NCBI RefSeq assembly: GCF_029962605.1
Contig: NZ_CP124750.1
Location: 2,790,001-2,854,000, forward strand
From: Serratia sarumanii
Lineage (GTDB): Bacteria; Pseudomonadota; Gammaproteobacteria; Enterobacterales; Enterobacteriaceae
Reading direction: 5' to 3'
Length of the DNA: 64,000 nucleotides
The position numbers and the translations under genes were made by a program. The notes below the pieces were generated by a model that worked only from the letters and a program-made list of their open reading frames with translations, ran no database searches and was not told the DNA's origin. This document shows positions 29,400 through 39,266 of this stretch, piece by piece. The number at the start of each line of letters is the position of its first letter. The stretch's first letter is position 1.

Positions 29400-30119
29400 T
29401 TAGCGACGCGCTTCGGTCAGATCGCTCGGCATGGTGCCCTGCATGCTCTGCCAAATCGCCCCGCTGTCTTTACCGTAGTTGCGCACGGTATCCATCACCT
29501 GGTCGTACAGCTTCTCATGGCACAGCGTGGACAGCTTGCTGTAGAAGGCCAGCGCCAGCTTGCGCGCTTCCGGGTTGGAGAAGTAGTAACGGCCCACGCG
29601 GGTATACAGCCCTTTCAGGCCGTTGAAAATCAGGCCGTAGATCGGGTTGCCGGAAGCGAACGCCAAACCGCGGAAGATCTCGTAATCGAGCAGATTGAAA
29701 GCGTCCGCCTGATCTTCCACCTCGGCGGCTTTCGCCAGCACTTCCTGCGCCTGCTCAGGATGATTGCGCACCGCGGCGCGAATAAAGATCGACGCGATAT
29801 TGGTGCGCACGGACAGCAGGTTATCGATCAGCTGCGGGACGCTTTTGTGATCGAGACGGGCTACGGTCTCAAGGATATTGAGGCCGGACGTTTCCCAGAA
29901 ATTGTTCACTTTGGTCGGTTTGCCATGCTGAATGGTCAACCAGCCATCGCGGGCCAGACGTTGCAACACTTCACGTAACGTGGTGCGCGTGACGCCAATC
30001 AACTCCGAAAGCTCACGCTCCGCGGGCAAAATAGAGCCAGGGGGGAAGCGATTATTCCAAATACTCTCAATAATGTACTCTTCCGCGAAACCGGCAGGAC
30101 TCTGCGCCTTTATGACCAT
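29400..30119 (-). CDS. fadR: Fatty acid metabolism regulator FadR
   Basis: FadR is a GntR-family transcription factor that represses fad genes and activates fabA/fabB; long-chain acyl-CoA releases it from DNA. It has 239 residues, as in E. coli. The winged helix-turn-helix is at about 10-72 ([19 protein letters not shown]), followed by the all-helical acyl-CoA-binding domain. A likely target, fadD, is 9 kb away with a FadR-like site. It is divergent from nhaB, as in E. coli. Confidence 0.97.
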   Translation of the reverse strand: MVIKAQSPAGFAEEYIIESIWNNRFPPGSILPAERELSELIGVTRTTLREVLQRLARDGWLTIQHGKPTKVNNFWETSGLNILETVARLDHKSVPQLIDNLLSVRTNIASIFIRAAVRNHPEQAQEVLAKAAEVEDQADAFNLLDYEIFRGLAFASGNPIYGLIFNGLKGLYTRVGRYYFSNPEARKLALAFYSKLSTLCHEKLYDQVMDTVRNYGKDSGAIWQSMQGTMPSDLTEARR

Positions 30120-30362
30120 GTGTTTGACGTTCCGTTGCGACGATAAAATCAGTAAAAGTAATCAGCTCATCATACCAGATCGCGCTGACATGACATAGCG
30201 TGAGCGAAAAACAATAAACGAAAGTGTGCATAACGTGGCAAAAAACGAGCAAAAACACCGGCCGGCAGAAATTTGCCGCCGTAAAACAAGCTCCGGTTGC
30301 GCCCGCCCCCGCCGCATTGTTAGGGTACGTGCTACGACTGATTTAAGGATGCATAAAGGACA

Positions 30363-31928
30363 ATGGAAACAACCTTGCGCAGCGCCCTGCTCAAAAATTT
30401 TCTGGGGCAATCTCCCGACTGGTACAAACTGACCATTCTCATTTTTCTGGCGATCAACCCCCTGGTGTTCTTTTTCGCCAGCCCGTTTATCGCGGGCTGG
30501 CTGCTGGTGGTCGAGTTCATCTTTACCCTGGCGATGGCGCTGAAATGCTATCCGCTGCTGCCGGGCGGCCTGCTGGCGCTGGAGGCGGTGGCCATCGGCA
30601 TGACCAGCCCGGCGCAGGTTTCGCAGGAAATCGAACATAACCTGGAAGTGCTGCTGCTGCTGATCTTTATGGTGGCCGGCATCTACTTTATGAAGCAGCT
30701 GCTGCTGTTCGTGTTCACCAAGCTGCTGCTCAATATCCGTTCGAAAACGCTGCTGTCGCTGGCGTTCTGCCTGGCCGCCGCCTTACTTTCCGCCTTCCTC
30801 GACGCGCTGACGGTCGTGGCGGTAGTGATCAGCGTGGCCACCGGCTTTTATTCCATCTATCACAACGTGACCTCGAATCGCCCCGATGGCGACATCGGCG
30901 ATGACAGCGATTTCGCCGGTGAAGAGCGTAAACAGACGCTGGAGCAATTCCGCGCCTTTCTGCGCAGCCTGCTGATGCACGCCGGCGTCGGCACCGCGCT
31001 CGGCGGGGTCATGACCATGGTGGGCGAGCCGCAGAACCTAATCATCGCCAAAAACGCGGGCTGGGGCTTTATCGATTTCTTCCTGCGTATGGCGCCGGTC
31101 ACGCTGCCGGTGTTGGTGTGCGGCCTGCTGGTTTGTTGGCTGGTAGAACGTTTTCGCCTGTTTGGCTATGGCGCGCAGTTGCCGGAGGCGGTGCGCGACG
31201 TGCTGAAAGAGTATGACCGCAAGGCCACCGCGGGCCGCAGCAAGCAAGAACGGCTCAAACTGGTGATGCAGGCGCTGATCGGCGTTTGGCTGGTGCTGGC
31301 GCTGGCCTTCCACCTGGCGGAAGTGGGGCTGATCGGCCTGTCGGTGATCGTGCTCGCCACCTCCCTGTGCGGCGTGAACGATGAGCACGCCATCGGCAAA
31401 GCGTTCCAGGAAGCGCTGCCGTTCACCGCTCTGCTGACGGTGTTTTTCACCGTGGTCGCGGTGATCATCGAACAGCACCTGTTCAGCCCGGTGATCCAGT
31501 TCGTGCTGCGCGCCGAGCCCGCCTCTCAGCTTTCGCTGTTCTATCTGTTCAACGGCCTGCTGTCGTCGGTTTCCGACAACGTGTTCGTCGGCACGGTTTA
31601 CATCAACGAGGCGCGCACCGCGCTGGAAACCGGCGCTATCGGGCTGAAGCAGTTCGAGCTGCTGGCGGTCGCCATCAATACCGGCACCAACCTGCCATCG
31701 GTTGCCACCCCTAACGGGCAGGCGGCGTTTCTGTTCCTGCTGACGTCGGCATTGGCGCCGCTGGTGCGTCTGTCGTATGGCCGCATGGTGTGGATGGCCC
31801 TGCCTTATACGGTGGTGCTGACGGTGGTTGGCTTGCTGTGCGTCCAGTTCACGCTGGAACCGGCGACCGAGCTGTTGACGCAGTGGCATTGGCTGACGCT
31901 GCCGCCCATCGACGCCGTCGGCCACTGA
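30363..31928 (+). CDS. nhaB: Na+/H+ antiporter NhaB
   Basis: NhaB exports Na+ in exchange for protons across the inner membrane, mainly at neutral pH. The 521-residue product is hydrophobic throughout, with about 12 helices. Family motifs include QSPDWYKL near the N-terminus, [14 protein letters not shown] in the middle and [18 protein letters not shown] near the C-terminus. AAAGGA precedes the ATG. dsbB starts 120 bases later on the same strand. Confidence 0.97.
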   Translation: METTLRSALLKNFLGQSPDWYKLTILIFLAINPLVFFFASPFIAGWLLVVEFIFTLAMALKCYPLLPGGLLALEAVAIGMTSPAQVSQEIEHNLEVLLLLIFMVAGIYFMKQLLLFVFTKLLLNIRSKTLLSLAFCLAAALLSAFLDALTVVAVVISVATGFYSIYHNVTSNRPDGDIGDDSDFAGEERKQTLEQFRAFLRSLLMHAGVGTALGGVMTMVGEPQNLIIAKNAGWGFIDFFLRMAPVTLPVLVCGLLVCWLVERFRLFGYGAQLPEAVRDVLKEYDRKATAGRSKQERLKLVMQALIGVWLVLALAFHLAEVGLIGLSVIVLATSLCGVNDEHAIGKAFQEALPFTALLTVFFTVVAVIIEQHLFSPVIQFVLRAEPASQLSLFYLFNGLLSSVSDNVFVGTVYINEARTALETGAIGLKQFELLAVAINTGTNLPSVATPNGQAAFLFLLTSALAPLVRLSYGRMVWMALPYTVVLTVVGLLCVQFTLEPATELLTQWHWLTLPPIDAVGH

Positions 31929-32048
31929 GACGGTGCCGGCAGGGTGAACCGACTATTTTTACGCTGAATCCAGCCCAGGAGGCTGGCAGCGAGGAGGAAT
32001 TGGTTTACACTGCCGGTTCAATTGCTTACTGCATGGAAGAATCTAGAT

Positions 32049-32579
32049 ATGTTGCAATTCTTTAACCGCTGTTCACAAGGACGCGGCGCCTGGCTGCTAA
32101 TGGCCCTGACAGCGTTGGTGTTGGAACTGGTCGCGCTCTATTTTCAGCACGTTATGCTGCTGCAGCCGTGCGTGATGTGCATTTATGAGCGTTGTGCGCT
32201 GTTCGGCATTCTCGGCGCCTCGCTGGTGGGCGCCATCGCGCCGAAAACCCCGCTGCGCTACGCGGCGATCTTGCTGTGGATCTACAGCGCCTGGGAAGGC
32301 CTCCAGCTGGCGTGGAAGCACACCATGATCCAGTTGCACCCTTCGCCGTTCAATACCTGCGACTTCTTCGTGAGCTTCCCTTCGTGGCTGCCGCTGGACA
32401 AATGGCTGCCGGCGGTGTTCCACGCTTCCGGCGACTGCTCCGTGCGCCAATGGCAATTCCTGACGCTGGAAATGCCACAGTGGCTGGTCGGCATCTTCGG
32501 CGCCTATCTGCTGGTGGCGCTGATTGTGCTGATCGCACAATTTGTTCGCCCACGTCGCCGCGATCTGTTCGGCCGCTGA
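32049..32579 (+). CDS. dsbB: Disulfide bond formation protein B
   Basis: DsbB reoxidises periplasmic DsbA and transfers electrons to quinones. The ATG at 32049 gives 176 residues, the E. coli length. The four essential cysteines fall at Cys41 and Cys44 (CVMC) and Cys104 and Cys130, the same numbers. Four membrane helices are apparent. The E. coli neighbours umuDC and hlyE that follow dsbB are absent here. Confidence 0.97.
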   Translation: MLQFFNRCSQGRGAWLLMALTALVLELVALYFQHVMLLQPCVMCIYERCALFGILGASLVGAIAPKTPLRYAAILLWIYSAWEGLQLAWKHTMIQLHPSPFNTCDFFVSFPSWLPLDKWLPAVFHASGDCSVRQWQFLTLEMPQWLVGIFGAYLLVALIVLIAQFVRPRRRDLFGR

Positions 32580-32593
32580 TCGGCTGACAAACA

Positions 32594-32622
32594 AAAACGG
32601 CGCCGAAAGGCGCCGTTTTTTT
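32594..32622 (+). terminator. Rho-independent terminator of dsbB
   Basis: A 9-bp stem AACGGCGCC/GGCGCCGTT with a GAAA loop is followed by a T-run. Confidence 0.92.
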
Positions 32623-32656
32623 AGGTATTGCTGTCACATTCCGAGATAAAACCCTC

Positions 32657-32728
32657 TCAGGTATGTGTAAGGAAGTAAACGAGCACGATCAGCGCTCCAG
32701 CCACGGCAAACAGACGGACCATTTTCAT
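32657..32728 (-). CDS. 23-residue single-helix membrane peptide
   Basis: An ATG behind GAGAG (7-base spacing) opens a frame for a peptide with an M-K-M-V-R N-terminus. One hydrophobic helix (LFAVAGALIVLVYFL) and a short polar tail follow. It stands alone, opposite in strand to dsbB. The layout is that of known small bacterial membrane proteins, but no family is recognised and chance cannot be excluded. Confidence 0.4.
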   Translation of the reverse strand: MKMVRLFAVAGALIVLVYFLTHT

Positions 32729-33184
32729 TGTTATACTCTCGAACTTGCGGGAGAGCGGCCAAATTACCCAACTTATCGTTTGAAAAGAAGCATCCTGGCG
32801 CGGTTAAGCGCGTAATTTACATAACATTAAACTTCTGCGACGCCGGCGGGTAAAAACAGGCTGCGCCAGCGCGGCCCTCCCTACCTACAGGCATCAATAA
32901 ATTACCGTTACTTATGAACGACTGCACCTTTGTCACATTCAGAGCACAATATTTTGGTGAAGTTTACCCATAAAATCCTTATAGTATCGGCAAAGTGAGT
33001 ACTACCGATTTCCCTGGTGTTGTTGTGTGTCTTGCCCCTCATCTTTGCAGGGGCTTTTTTCCCCCTACCTCCTATTACGCAAGCCCCTATCATCCTTGAA
33101 TCAAATGTTGAAATTTCCCTCTGTCCGGCCTCGAGCGTCAACGCCATTCGCACGCCAATGATTAAAATCGTTAGCTCAATAATT
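32729..33184. other. Intergenic region with a candidate sRNA
   Basis: Upstream of ycgN's 3' end and beyond the 23-residue peptide there is no credible protein gene. The one clear signal is the promoter-like and terminator-like pair described for the candidate sRNA at about 32992-33060. Confidence 0.5.
32992..33060 (+). ncRNA. Candidate intergenic small RNA
   Basis: A TATAGT -10-like hexamer (32980-32985) is followed about 50 bases later by a strong intrinsic terminator. The terminator stem is GCCCCT/AGGGGC with the loop CATCTTTGC, then a long T-run; no reading frame fits between. The segment GTTGTGTGTCTTGCCC before the hairpin recalls the 3' end of E. coli RprA, but the genomic position differs. 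The 5' end is an estimate, and the -35 element is not clear. Confidence 0.45.
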
Positions 33185-33220
33185 CAAGAGGGCGGCATGT
33201 CTGAACACGCCGCCCTCTTG
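33185..33220 (-). terminator. Hairpin downstream of ycgN
   Basis: A 12-bp perfect inverted repeat CAAGAGGGCGGC/GCCGCCCTCTTG with a 12-base loop lies 36 bases past the ycgN stop. There is no T-tract, so it may stabilise the 3' end instead of terminating. Confidence 0.55.
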
Positions 33221-33255
33221 CATGAAGCCCCATTTTGCCCTGCAGGCGCCCGCCT

Positions 33256-33702
33256 TTATCTGGCCCAGTCCGGCTTGTTGAGGATATGGTCCTGCCAGTC
33301 CACCACTTCGCTCTCGCGCACCGCGATATGCCGCACCGTGATGCGCTCGCCGTGCATCGCCGCCTTGGAGCCGCTCAGCAGCGGATGCCAGGGGAACAGC
33401 GGCTTGCCTTCGCCGATCAGGCGATAGGCGCAGGTCGGCGGCAACCAATCGAAGGTGGTGAGGTTCTCGCGCGTCAGTTTGATGCAGTCTTCTTCCAGCT
33501 CGAAGCGCCGCTCGTAGTTGCGGCATTGGCAGGATTTGATGTTGAGCTGGTTGCAGGCTACGTTGGTAAAATAAATCTCGTCGGTATCTTCGTCGATCAG
33601 CTTATTCAAACAGCATTGCCCGCACCCGTCGCACAGCGATTCCCACTCTTGTTCTGACATTTCCGCCAGCGTTTTCTGTTGCCAAAAAGCGAGTTGTGAC
33701 AT
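33256..33702 (-). CDS. ycgN: UPF0260 cysteine-cluster protein YcgN
   Basis: This 148-residue cytoplasmic protein has a CxxC-rich metal-binding pattern: CDGCGQCC at about 24-31 and further cysteines in VACNQL and KSCQCRNY. That is the YkgJ-type Zn/Fe-chelating layout. Its function is unknown. It lies downstream of ycgM on the same strand, as in E. coli. Confidence 0.9.
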   Translation of the reverse strand: MSQLAFWQQKTLAEMSEQEWESLCDGCGQCCLNKLIDEDTDEIYFTNVACNQLNIKSCQCRNYERRFELEEDCIKLTRENLTTFDWLPPTCAYRLIGEGKPLFPWHPLLSGSKAAMHGERITVRHIAVRESEVVDWQDHILNKPDWAR

Positions 33703-33823
33703 GTTAGCGTCCGGTTTCGGTAAATGGATAAGTCACCTGCGCACAGGTTCGAGGGGGGACTATATAGACATTTTAGCCACAAGATGCAAGCTTTGCCGCC
33801 GACGGCGCCGGCGGCAAGAGAGA

Positions 33824-34480
33824 TCAGATCACGCGGGTACTGAGCGTTTTGCCGTTCAGGCTGATTTTCAGCATGTCGCCGGAGGCCATCGGGCCCACGC
33901 CCTGCGGCGTGCCGGTCAGAATGATGTCGCCAGCGCGCAGCGTGAAGAAACGGCTCATGTAACTGATAAGCGGCAGGATCGGCGTGATCATGTCACGCGT
34001 ATTGCCCTGCTGGCGCAGTTGATCGTTAACGGTCAACGACAGCTCGGCGTTTTGCGGATCGCCAAATTCCGCCACCGGGATAAACCCCGACATCGGGCAG
34101 GAACCATCGAAAGCCTTGGCCTTTTCCCACGGCTGACCGGCCTTTTTAAAACCCGCCTGCAGATCGCGCAGCGTCAGATCGAGCGCCACGCCGTAGCCGG
34201 CGATCGCCCGCGCAACGCGGTCTTCGTTGGCCTGTTTCAACGGCGTGCCGATCAATACCGCCAGCTCCACCTCATGGTGCACCGCACCGAACTCTTTGGG
34301 GATAGCCACCGGCTGGCGAATATCGCACAGCGCCGTTTCCGGTTTGATGAACACCACCGGCTCGACGGAAACCGCACTGCCCATTTCTTTGATGTGATCG
34401 GCGTAGTTGCTGCCGACACAAACCACCTTGTTCACCGGAAAATCGAGCAGCGAACCCTGCCAGTCTCTATGTTGATACAT
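33824..34480 (-). CDS. ycgM: Fumarylacetoacetate hydrolase family protein YcgM
   Basis: This is a 218-residue FAH-fold enzyme, homologous to acylpyruvase or oxaloacetate decarboxylase FAHD1. VCVGSNYADHIKEMG (about 21-35) and VFIKPETAL (43-51) are the family core. The metal-binding acidic residues lie in HHEVELAVLIG and TGTPQGVGPM. The exact substrate here is unknown. It sits between the lytic transglycosylase and ycgN. Confidence 0.9.
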   Translation of the reverse strand: MYQHRDWQGSLLDFPVNKVVCVGSNYADHIKEMGSAVSVEPVVFIKPETALCDIRQPVAIPKEFGAVHHEVELAVLIGTPLKQANEDRVARAIAGYGVALDLTLRDLQAGFKKAGQPWEKAKAFDGSCPMSGFIPVAEFGDPQNAELSLTVNDQLRQQGNTRDMITPILPLISYMSRFFTLRAGDIILTGTPQGVGPMASGDMLKISLNGKTLSTRVI

Positions 34481-34538
34481 ACCGCTTCTCCCAAACTGTG
34501 GAGGCTTGGCGCGCCAAGCCGATTATTGATGTGCCGGA

Positions 34539-35582
34539 TCAATGCCCGATCGCGTCCGCCATCATACCCACGGCGATGGCGAAATAGTAAGAGCGATTCC
34601 AGTGCATGAGGGTGCGGAAATTATCATAGACCAGGAACGTCCGCCCCTGGAGATCATCCGGCGCGATGATCCAACCGCGCTGGACGGCATGCGGCAATGC
34701 ACTGCCATCCGCACGACGCACCCCGCGCTGTTGCCAGGCGTTGACGCTGCGCGCCTGCGCGTCTTTCAACCCCAGCTCGGATCGCTTGAAACCGGCGGGC
34801 AGTTTAACCTCGCGCCCCCAGCCGATACCGGGCTGCCAGCCCTCTTTGGACAAATAACTGGCCGTAGACGCAAAGACGTCATCAATGTTATTCCAGATAT
34901 CGATGCGCCCGTCACCGTCGCCGTCCGCCGCGTAGCGCAAGAAGGAGCTCGGCATAAACTGGCATTGCCCCATCGCGCCGGCCCAGGAGCCTTTCAGCGG
35001 CGTATCGCCGACGTGCCCCTGCTCGACTATCCGCAGTGCCGCCATCAGCTCCTGGCTGAAAAAGGCCTCGCGGCGCCCTTCAAACGCCAGCGTCGCCAGC
35101 GCGGACACCACATCTTCCCGCCCCTGAATCTTGCCGTAGGCGCTCTCCATGCCCCACAGCGCAATGATATAGCGCCCTGGCACCCGGTAGCGCTCGCTGG
35201 CGCGCGCCCATTGCGCCTGGCGCTGCCGATACAGTTCGCGCCCTTGGCGCACCTTGGCGGGCGACATCACCCGCCGCAGGTAGTCGTCCAGGGTGACCTT
35301 TTGCTCCGGCTGATTGCGATCGGCCTTGATCACCCGATCGACGAAATGGATTTGCGCAAAAGCGCGGTCAAGGGTGCCCTGGCTGATGCCCTGCTCCCGC
35401 GCCCGGCGCTTGAGCTGCACGACATACGCCGGGAACTGCGCCGGATCGCGGCCGCTCGCCGCCAGCGTCACCTCCTGTGCCGCCAGCGTCACCTCCTGTG
35501 CCGCCTGCGGCGCGCCGGGCATCAGCACACCGCCCAGCGCCAGCCAGGCGGCCAATACGGTTCTTCTCGCCGAACGTGTCAT
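34539..35582 (-). CDS. MltB-like lytic murein transglycosylase
   Basis: This enzyme should cleave peptidoglycan glycan strands to 1,6-anhydro ends in the periplasm. The 347-residue product has a signal peptide (about 1-27, no lipobox) and an SLT_2 domain. The catalytic glutamate is Glu146 in ALWGMESAYG, and MGQCQFMPSSFLRYA and GDGRIDIW follow. The C-terminus has the NFRTLMHWNRS motif. The start MTRSARRT is preferred over an in-frame start 24 codons upstream. A 21-base tandem duplication lengthens the start of the mature protein. E. coli has no gene at this place. Confidence 0.9.
   Translation of the reverse strand: MTRSARRTVLAAWLALGGVLMPGAPQAAQEVTLAAQEVTLAASGRDPAQFPAYVVQLKRRAREQGISQGTLDRAFAQIHFVDRVIKADRNQPEQKVTLDDYLRRVMSPAKVRQGRELYRQRQAQWARASERYRVPGRYIIALWGMESAYGKIQGREDVVSALATLAFEGRREAFFSQELMAALRIVEQGHVGDTPLKGSWAGAMGQCQFMPSSFLRYAADGDGDGRIDIWNNIDDVFASTASYLSKEGWQPGIGWGREVKLPAGFKRSELGLKDAQARSVNAWQQRGVRRADGSALPHAVQRGWIIAPDDLQGRTFLVYDNFRTLMHWNRSYYFAIAVGMMADAIGH
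35461..35502 (-). repeat. Tandem 21-base duplication in the transglycosylase gene
   Basis: Two identical 21-base units (35461-35481 and 35482-35502) encode AQEVTLA twice, just after the signal peptide. The unit keeps the frame. Each unit read on the coding strand contains AGGAGGTG. Confidence 0.9.
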
Positions 35583-35610
35583 CGCGCCTCCCTTGCCCGT
35601 GGCGACTGTC

Positions 35611-35883
35611 TCAGGCCTTGTCGCCCGCCAGATGCTGATTGAGCAGGTTTTCAACCGGCGGCGGGAACTGCAGGTAATAGCCTTCGTCTTTCAACGCCTG
35701 CTTCACCTTTTCGATATCCGCCGAGGCCAATTTCTTGCGCTCATCGAGCGAAAGCATCATGGCGAATTGCGGCACGCCGAAACTTTTCATCAGATCCTCT
35801 GGCACACGAGAGAAATCGTCTTTTTTTTCGACATAAAGATAAGTTTGATCGCGTTTCGGGCTTCTATAGATCACACAAAGCAT
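35611..35883 (-). CDS. ycgL: YcgL domain-containing protein
   Basis: This is a 90-residue cytoplasmic protein of the YcgL family, of unknown function. It begins [18 protein letters not shown], and contains [10 protein letters not shown] and GYYLQFPPP at the expected positions. It is encoded divergently from minC, as in E. coli. A 136-base gap holds both promoters. Confidence 0.92.
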   Translation of the reverse strand: MLCVIYRSPKRDQTYLYVEKKDDFSRVPEDLMKSFGVPQFAMMLSLDERKKLASADIEKVKQALKDEGYYLQFPPPVENLLNQHLAGDKA

Positions 35884-36019
35884 TTTTTTAACTCTATTTA
35901 ATTGAGGGAGCGTCTTGCCTGGATATAACTCTGACTATAACATGCTTATAGTACATCGGAATATCGCACCCCGAGTGGTATTCCGGGGATTTAAAGTTGC
36001 TGAGACTGAGTCAGGATAG

Positions 36020-36715
36020 ATGTCACAATCGCCAATTGAGCTAAAAGGCAGCAGTTTTACCCTATCGGTTGTTCATTTGCATAATTCGCAGCCCGAGGTA
36101 ATACGTCAGGCGTTACAGGAAAAAGTTGAGCAAGCGCCCGCTTTTCTGAAAAACGCCCCTGTTGTTATCAACGTCGCAACGCTGGAAGGCGATGCGAACT
36201 GGAAAGAACTTCAACAGGCTGTCGCGGCAGCAGGTCTGCGCGTTGTGGGTATCAGCGGTTGCAGAGATGAGCGTCAAAAGCGCGCGATAGCCCGCGCCGG
36301 GCTGCCGCTGCTGAGCGAAGGCAAAGGCCAGAAAATGGCGGCGCCGGAGCCTGCACCTGCGCCCGTGGTGGCGGATAACGCCCCCGCCAAAACGCGCATC
36401 ATCAGCACGCCTGTCCGTTCCGGCCAACAGATTTACGCCCGCAACTGCGATCTTATCGTGACCAGCAGCGTCAGCGCCGGCGCCGAACTGATTGCCGACG
36501 GCAACATTCATGTCTACGGCATGATGCGCGGTCGCGCACTGGCAGGCGCGTCAGGCGACACGCAATGTCAGATTTTTTGCACCCACCTGGCGGCTGAGCT
36601 AGTCTCTATCGCAGGGCAGTACTGGTTGAGCGACCAAATCCCGTCCGATTACGTCGGGCAGGCCGTACGACTCAGCCTGTTGGATAACGCTTTAACCATA
36701 CAACCTTTAAATTAA
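36020..36715 (+). CDS. minC: Septum site-determining protein MinC
   Basis: MinC inhibits FtsZ assembly at cell poles and is recruited to the membrane by MinD. The 231-residue protein has an N-terminal FtsZ-binding domain (about 1-105). A Pro/Ala-rich linker (about 110-125, [15 protein letters not shown]) follows, then a C-terminal beta-helix that binds MinD ([15 protein letters not shown]). It is first in minC-minD-minE. Confidence 0.97.
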   Translation: MSQSPIELKGSSFTLSVVHLHNSQPEVIRQALQEKVEQAPAFLKNAPVVINVATLEGDANWKELQQAVAAAGLRVVGISGCRDERQKRAIARAGLPLLSEGKGQKMAAPEPAPAPVVADNAPAKTRIISTPVRSGQQIYARNCDLIVTSSVSAGAELIADGNIHVYGMMRGRALAGASGDTQCQIFCTHLAAELVSIAGQYWLSDQIPSDYVGQAVRLSLLDNALTIQPLN

Positions 36716-36740
36716 GCCCTTTTGACAAGGAATCCATTTC

Positions 36741-37553
36741 ATGGCACGCATTATTGTTGTTACATCGGGTAAAGGGGGCGTTGGCAAGACCACTTCGAGC
36801 GCGGCCATCGCTACCGGCCTGGCCCAGAAAGGCAAGAAAACCGTCGTGATCGATTTCGATATCGGCCTGCGTAATCTTGACCTGATCATGGGCTGCGAAC
36901 GTCGGGTAGTGTATGATTTCGTGAACGTGATTCAGGGCGATGCCACGCTGAATCAGGCGTTAATCAAAGACAAACGCACTGAAAACCTCTATATCCTGCC
37001 TGCTTCGCAGACGCGCGACAAAGACGCGTTGACCCGCGAAGGCGTTGAAAAAATTCTCAACGATCTCGGCGAGATGGATTTTGACTTCGTGGTGTGCGAT
37101 TCACCGGCCGGTATCGAAACCGGTGCGCTGATGGCGCTGTATTTCGCCGACGAAGCTATCATCACCACCAACCCGGAAGTATCTTCGGTACGCGACTCCG
37201 ACCGTATCCTGGGCATCCTCTCCTCCAAGTCACGCCGCGCCGAGAAAGGCGAGTCACCCATCAAGGAACACCTGCTGCTGACCCGTTACAACCCGGGCCG
37301 CGTCAGCCGTGGCGACATGCTGAGCATGGAAGACGTGCTGGAAATCCTGCGCATTCCACTGGTGGGTGTAATCCCGGAAGACCAGTCCGTGCTGCGCGCT
37401 TCCAACCAGGGTGAGCCTGTCATTCTGGATGCCGAGTCAGACGCCGGTAAGGCGTACGACGATACCGTTTGCCGCTTGTTGGGGGAAGAACGCCCATTCC
37501 GCTTCATTGAAGAAGAGAAGAAGGGTTTCCTGAAACGCCTTTTTGGGGGATAA
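36741..37553 (+). CDS. minD: Septum site-determining ATPase MinD
   Basis: MinD is a membrane-cycling ATPase that drives Min oscillation with MinE. The deviant Walker A box SGKGGVGKTTSS has the signature Lys11 and Lys16. The C-terminal amphipathic membrane-targeting helix KKGFLKRLFGG is intact. It has 270 residues, as in E. coli. minE starts 3 bases after the stop. Confidence 0.98.
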   Translation: MARIIVVTSGKGGVGKTTSSAAIATGLAQKGKKTVVIDFDIGLRNLDLIMGCERRVVYDFVNVIQGDATLNQALIKDKRTENLYILPASQTRDKDALTREGVEKILNDLGEMDFDFVVCDSPAGIETGALMALYFADEAIITTNPEVSSVRDSDRILGILSSKSRRAEKGESPIKEHLLLTRYNPGRVSRGDMLSMEDVLEILRIPLVGVIPEDQSVLRASNQGEPVILDAESDAGKAYDDTVCRLLGEERPFRFIEEEKKGFLKRLFGG

Positions 37554-37556
37554 ACC

Positions 37557-37826
37557 ATGGCCTTATTAGACTTCTTTCTGTCCCGCAAAAAACAGACAGC
37601 CAATATAGCCAAGGAACGGCTGCAGATTATCGTCGCAGAGCGTCGTCGCGGGGACAGTGAGCCCCCGTATCTGCCTGATCTGAAACGCGATATTCTGGCG
37701 GTTATTTGCAAATACATTCAGATCGATCCTGAAATGCTGCACGTGCAGTTCGAGCAGAAAGGGGACGATATTTCGGTACTTGAACTTAACGTGACATTAC
37801 CGGAATCGGAAGAAGCAGCTAAATGA
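37557..37826 (+). CDS. minE: Cell division topological specificity factor MinE
   Basis: MinE stimulates the MinD ATPase and confines division inhibition to the poles. The 89-residue protein has an N-terminal membrane-targeting sequence ([12 protein letters not shown]) and an anti-MinCD helix (about 12-30). The beta-stranded dimer domain runs from about 35 to 82. It is last in the min operon. Confidence 0.97.
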   Translation: MALLDFFLSRKKQTANIAKERLQIIVAERRRGDSEPPYLPDLKRDILAVICKYIQIDPEMLHVQFEQKGDDISVLELNVTLPESEEAAK

Positions 37827-37840
37827 TTGCGACGCATTAA

Positions 37841-37871
37841 TTACCCCCTGTATATTTTATGCAGGGGGTAA
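37841..37871 (+). terminator. Hairpin after minE
   Basis: A perfect 10-bp inverted repeat TTACCCCCTG/CAGGGGGTAA with an 11-base AT-rich loop lies 14 bases past the minE stop. There is no clear T-run. The remaining bases to rnd show nothing further. Confidence 0.6.
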
Positions 37872-38063
37872 CTGTATGTGCATCCAGTTATTAAGCTTTA
37901 TCGGCAGCAAAAAAGCGATTTTTCCCTTTGGGACTATTCCCAATTAACTTTGCCGCCGCCTCGTTTAAAGTAAATTCTGGCCAGATTTACCTTCAACGCA
38001 TTATTTCCTGCCTATATTCACCCGAGCAGAGTTTCCCTACCCTGCCCTAGTGATAATCAGCGA

Positions 38064-39185
38064 TTAATAATCTTTCAGGATGTCCTGCAGCGGTGCCATT
38101 AATAGATCGCCGCGCCAGCCGCTGATTAATTCAGGGCGACTTTCGCCGTCTTTCAGTTGCCAATGCCAGTTCAGCAATTGGTTAATTTGGCGACGGGATG
38201 CCAGCAGTTCGCTGCTCAACCCGCTTTGCTCGCTGACGGTAGCGATCGCCGCCTTGATGTCTTTGAACACCTTCTTGTAGCCCGGCTGATCGATCAGGTT
38301 TGCCAACGGCGCCGGCAGCTCGGATTCGTCCAGCGCTTCGGCCTCCGCCACCAGCGCCAGCAGCGTTTTACCGTGATAACGGATCTCCGGCCCGCTCAGG
38401 CCCAGCGAATCCAGTTCTCCCAGCGAAGACGGCATATAGCGCGCCACCTGCCACAGGTTTTCCTCACGCACCACGAAGTTCACCGCCAGATCGCGCTCGC
38501 GCGCCTGGCGCAGCCGCCATTCTGCCAACTTCTGCAAACAACCGAGCTGACGCGGGCGCAGCTGCCAGGCATTGCTGATTTCGCGATAGGCCAATTCCGG
38601 CGCCAGCGCCTCGCTGCGGCGCTGGCACAGCAGCAGGCACTCGTTGTTAGCCGCCGCGGTCCAACCGGCCTCTTCGGTCTCCTGCACCAGCTGTTTGGCC
38701 ATCGGCAGCAGATAGAACACGTCGGCGGCTGCGTACACGCACTGCCTTTCGGTCAACGGACGCGCCAGCCAGTCGGTGCGCGACTCGCTCTTGTCCAGCT
38801 CAACCTTCATATACTCCGCCACCAGCGTCGCGAAACCGCAGGAGAGCGGCCGGCCGGTAAACGCCGCCAGGATCTGGGTATCGACCATTGGCGTCGGCAG
38901 CGTTTTAAAGGCGTTGAGAAACACTTCAAGATCTTCACTGCCGGCATGCAGGAACTTCACCACGGCGGTATCGGCCAGCAGGTCGACAAACGGCTGCCAT
39001 TGCTTGATCGGCAGAGGATCGATAAGGGAGAGTTGTTCACCGTCGTAGAGCTGGATCAGGCCCAGCTGCGGATAGTAGGTGCGCGTTCTGACAAACTCGG
39101 TGTCCAGCGCAATCTGGGCATGCTTTCTCGCCTGCTCGCAGACCTGCTGCAATCCGGCATCGGTAGTGATCAACTGATAATTCAA
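38064..39185 (-). CDS. rnd: Ribonuclease D
   Basis: RNase D is a 3'-5' exoribonuclease that trims tRNA precursors. The 373-residue protein starts with TTG, as E. coli rnd also does. The DEDDy motif I residues are Asp28 and Glu30 (IALDTEF). Motif II is in KFLHAGSEDLEV, and motif III is YAAADVFYLLP. An HRDC domain follows in the C-terminal half. It lies downstream of fadD, as in E. coli. Confidence 0.97.
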   Translation of the reverse strand: MNYQLITTDAGLQQVCEQARKHAQIALDTEFVRTRTYYPQLGLIQLYDGEQLSLIDPLPIKQWQPFVDLLADTAVVKFLHAGSEDLEVFLNAFKTLPTPMVDTQILAAFTGRPLSCGFATLVAEYMKVELDKSESRTDWLARPLTERQCVYAAADVFYLLPMAKQLVQETEEAGWTAAANNECLLLCQRRSEALAPELAYREISNAWQLRPRQLGCLQKLAEWRLRQARERDLAVNFVVREENLWQVARYMPSSLGELDSLGLSGPEIRYHGKTLLALVAEAEALDESELPAPLANLIDQPGYKKVFKDIKAAIATVSEQSGLSSELLASRRQINQLLNWHWQLKDGESRPELISGWRGDLLMAPLQDILKDY

Positions 39186-39216
39186 AACATCATTCTCTTG
39201 TAGGATTCAAACACAA

Positions 39217-39240
39217 CAACGCCGGCATTCACCGGCGTTG
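39217..39240 (-). terminator. Hairpin between fadD and rnd
   Basis: A 9-bp stem CAACGCCGG/CCGGCGTTG with a 6-base loop. It is a weak terminator, lying after the fadD stop and before rnd. Confidence 0.6.
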
Positions 39241-39266
39241 TCGATAGTCAGGCGCAAGAGCGAAAC

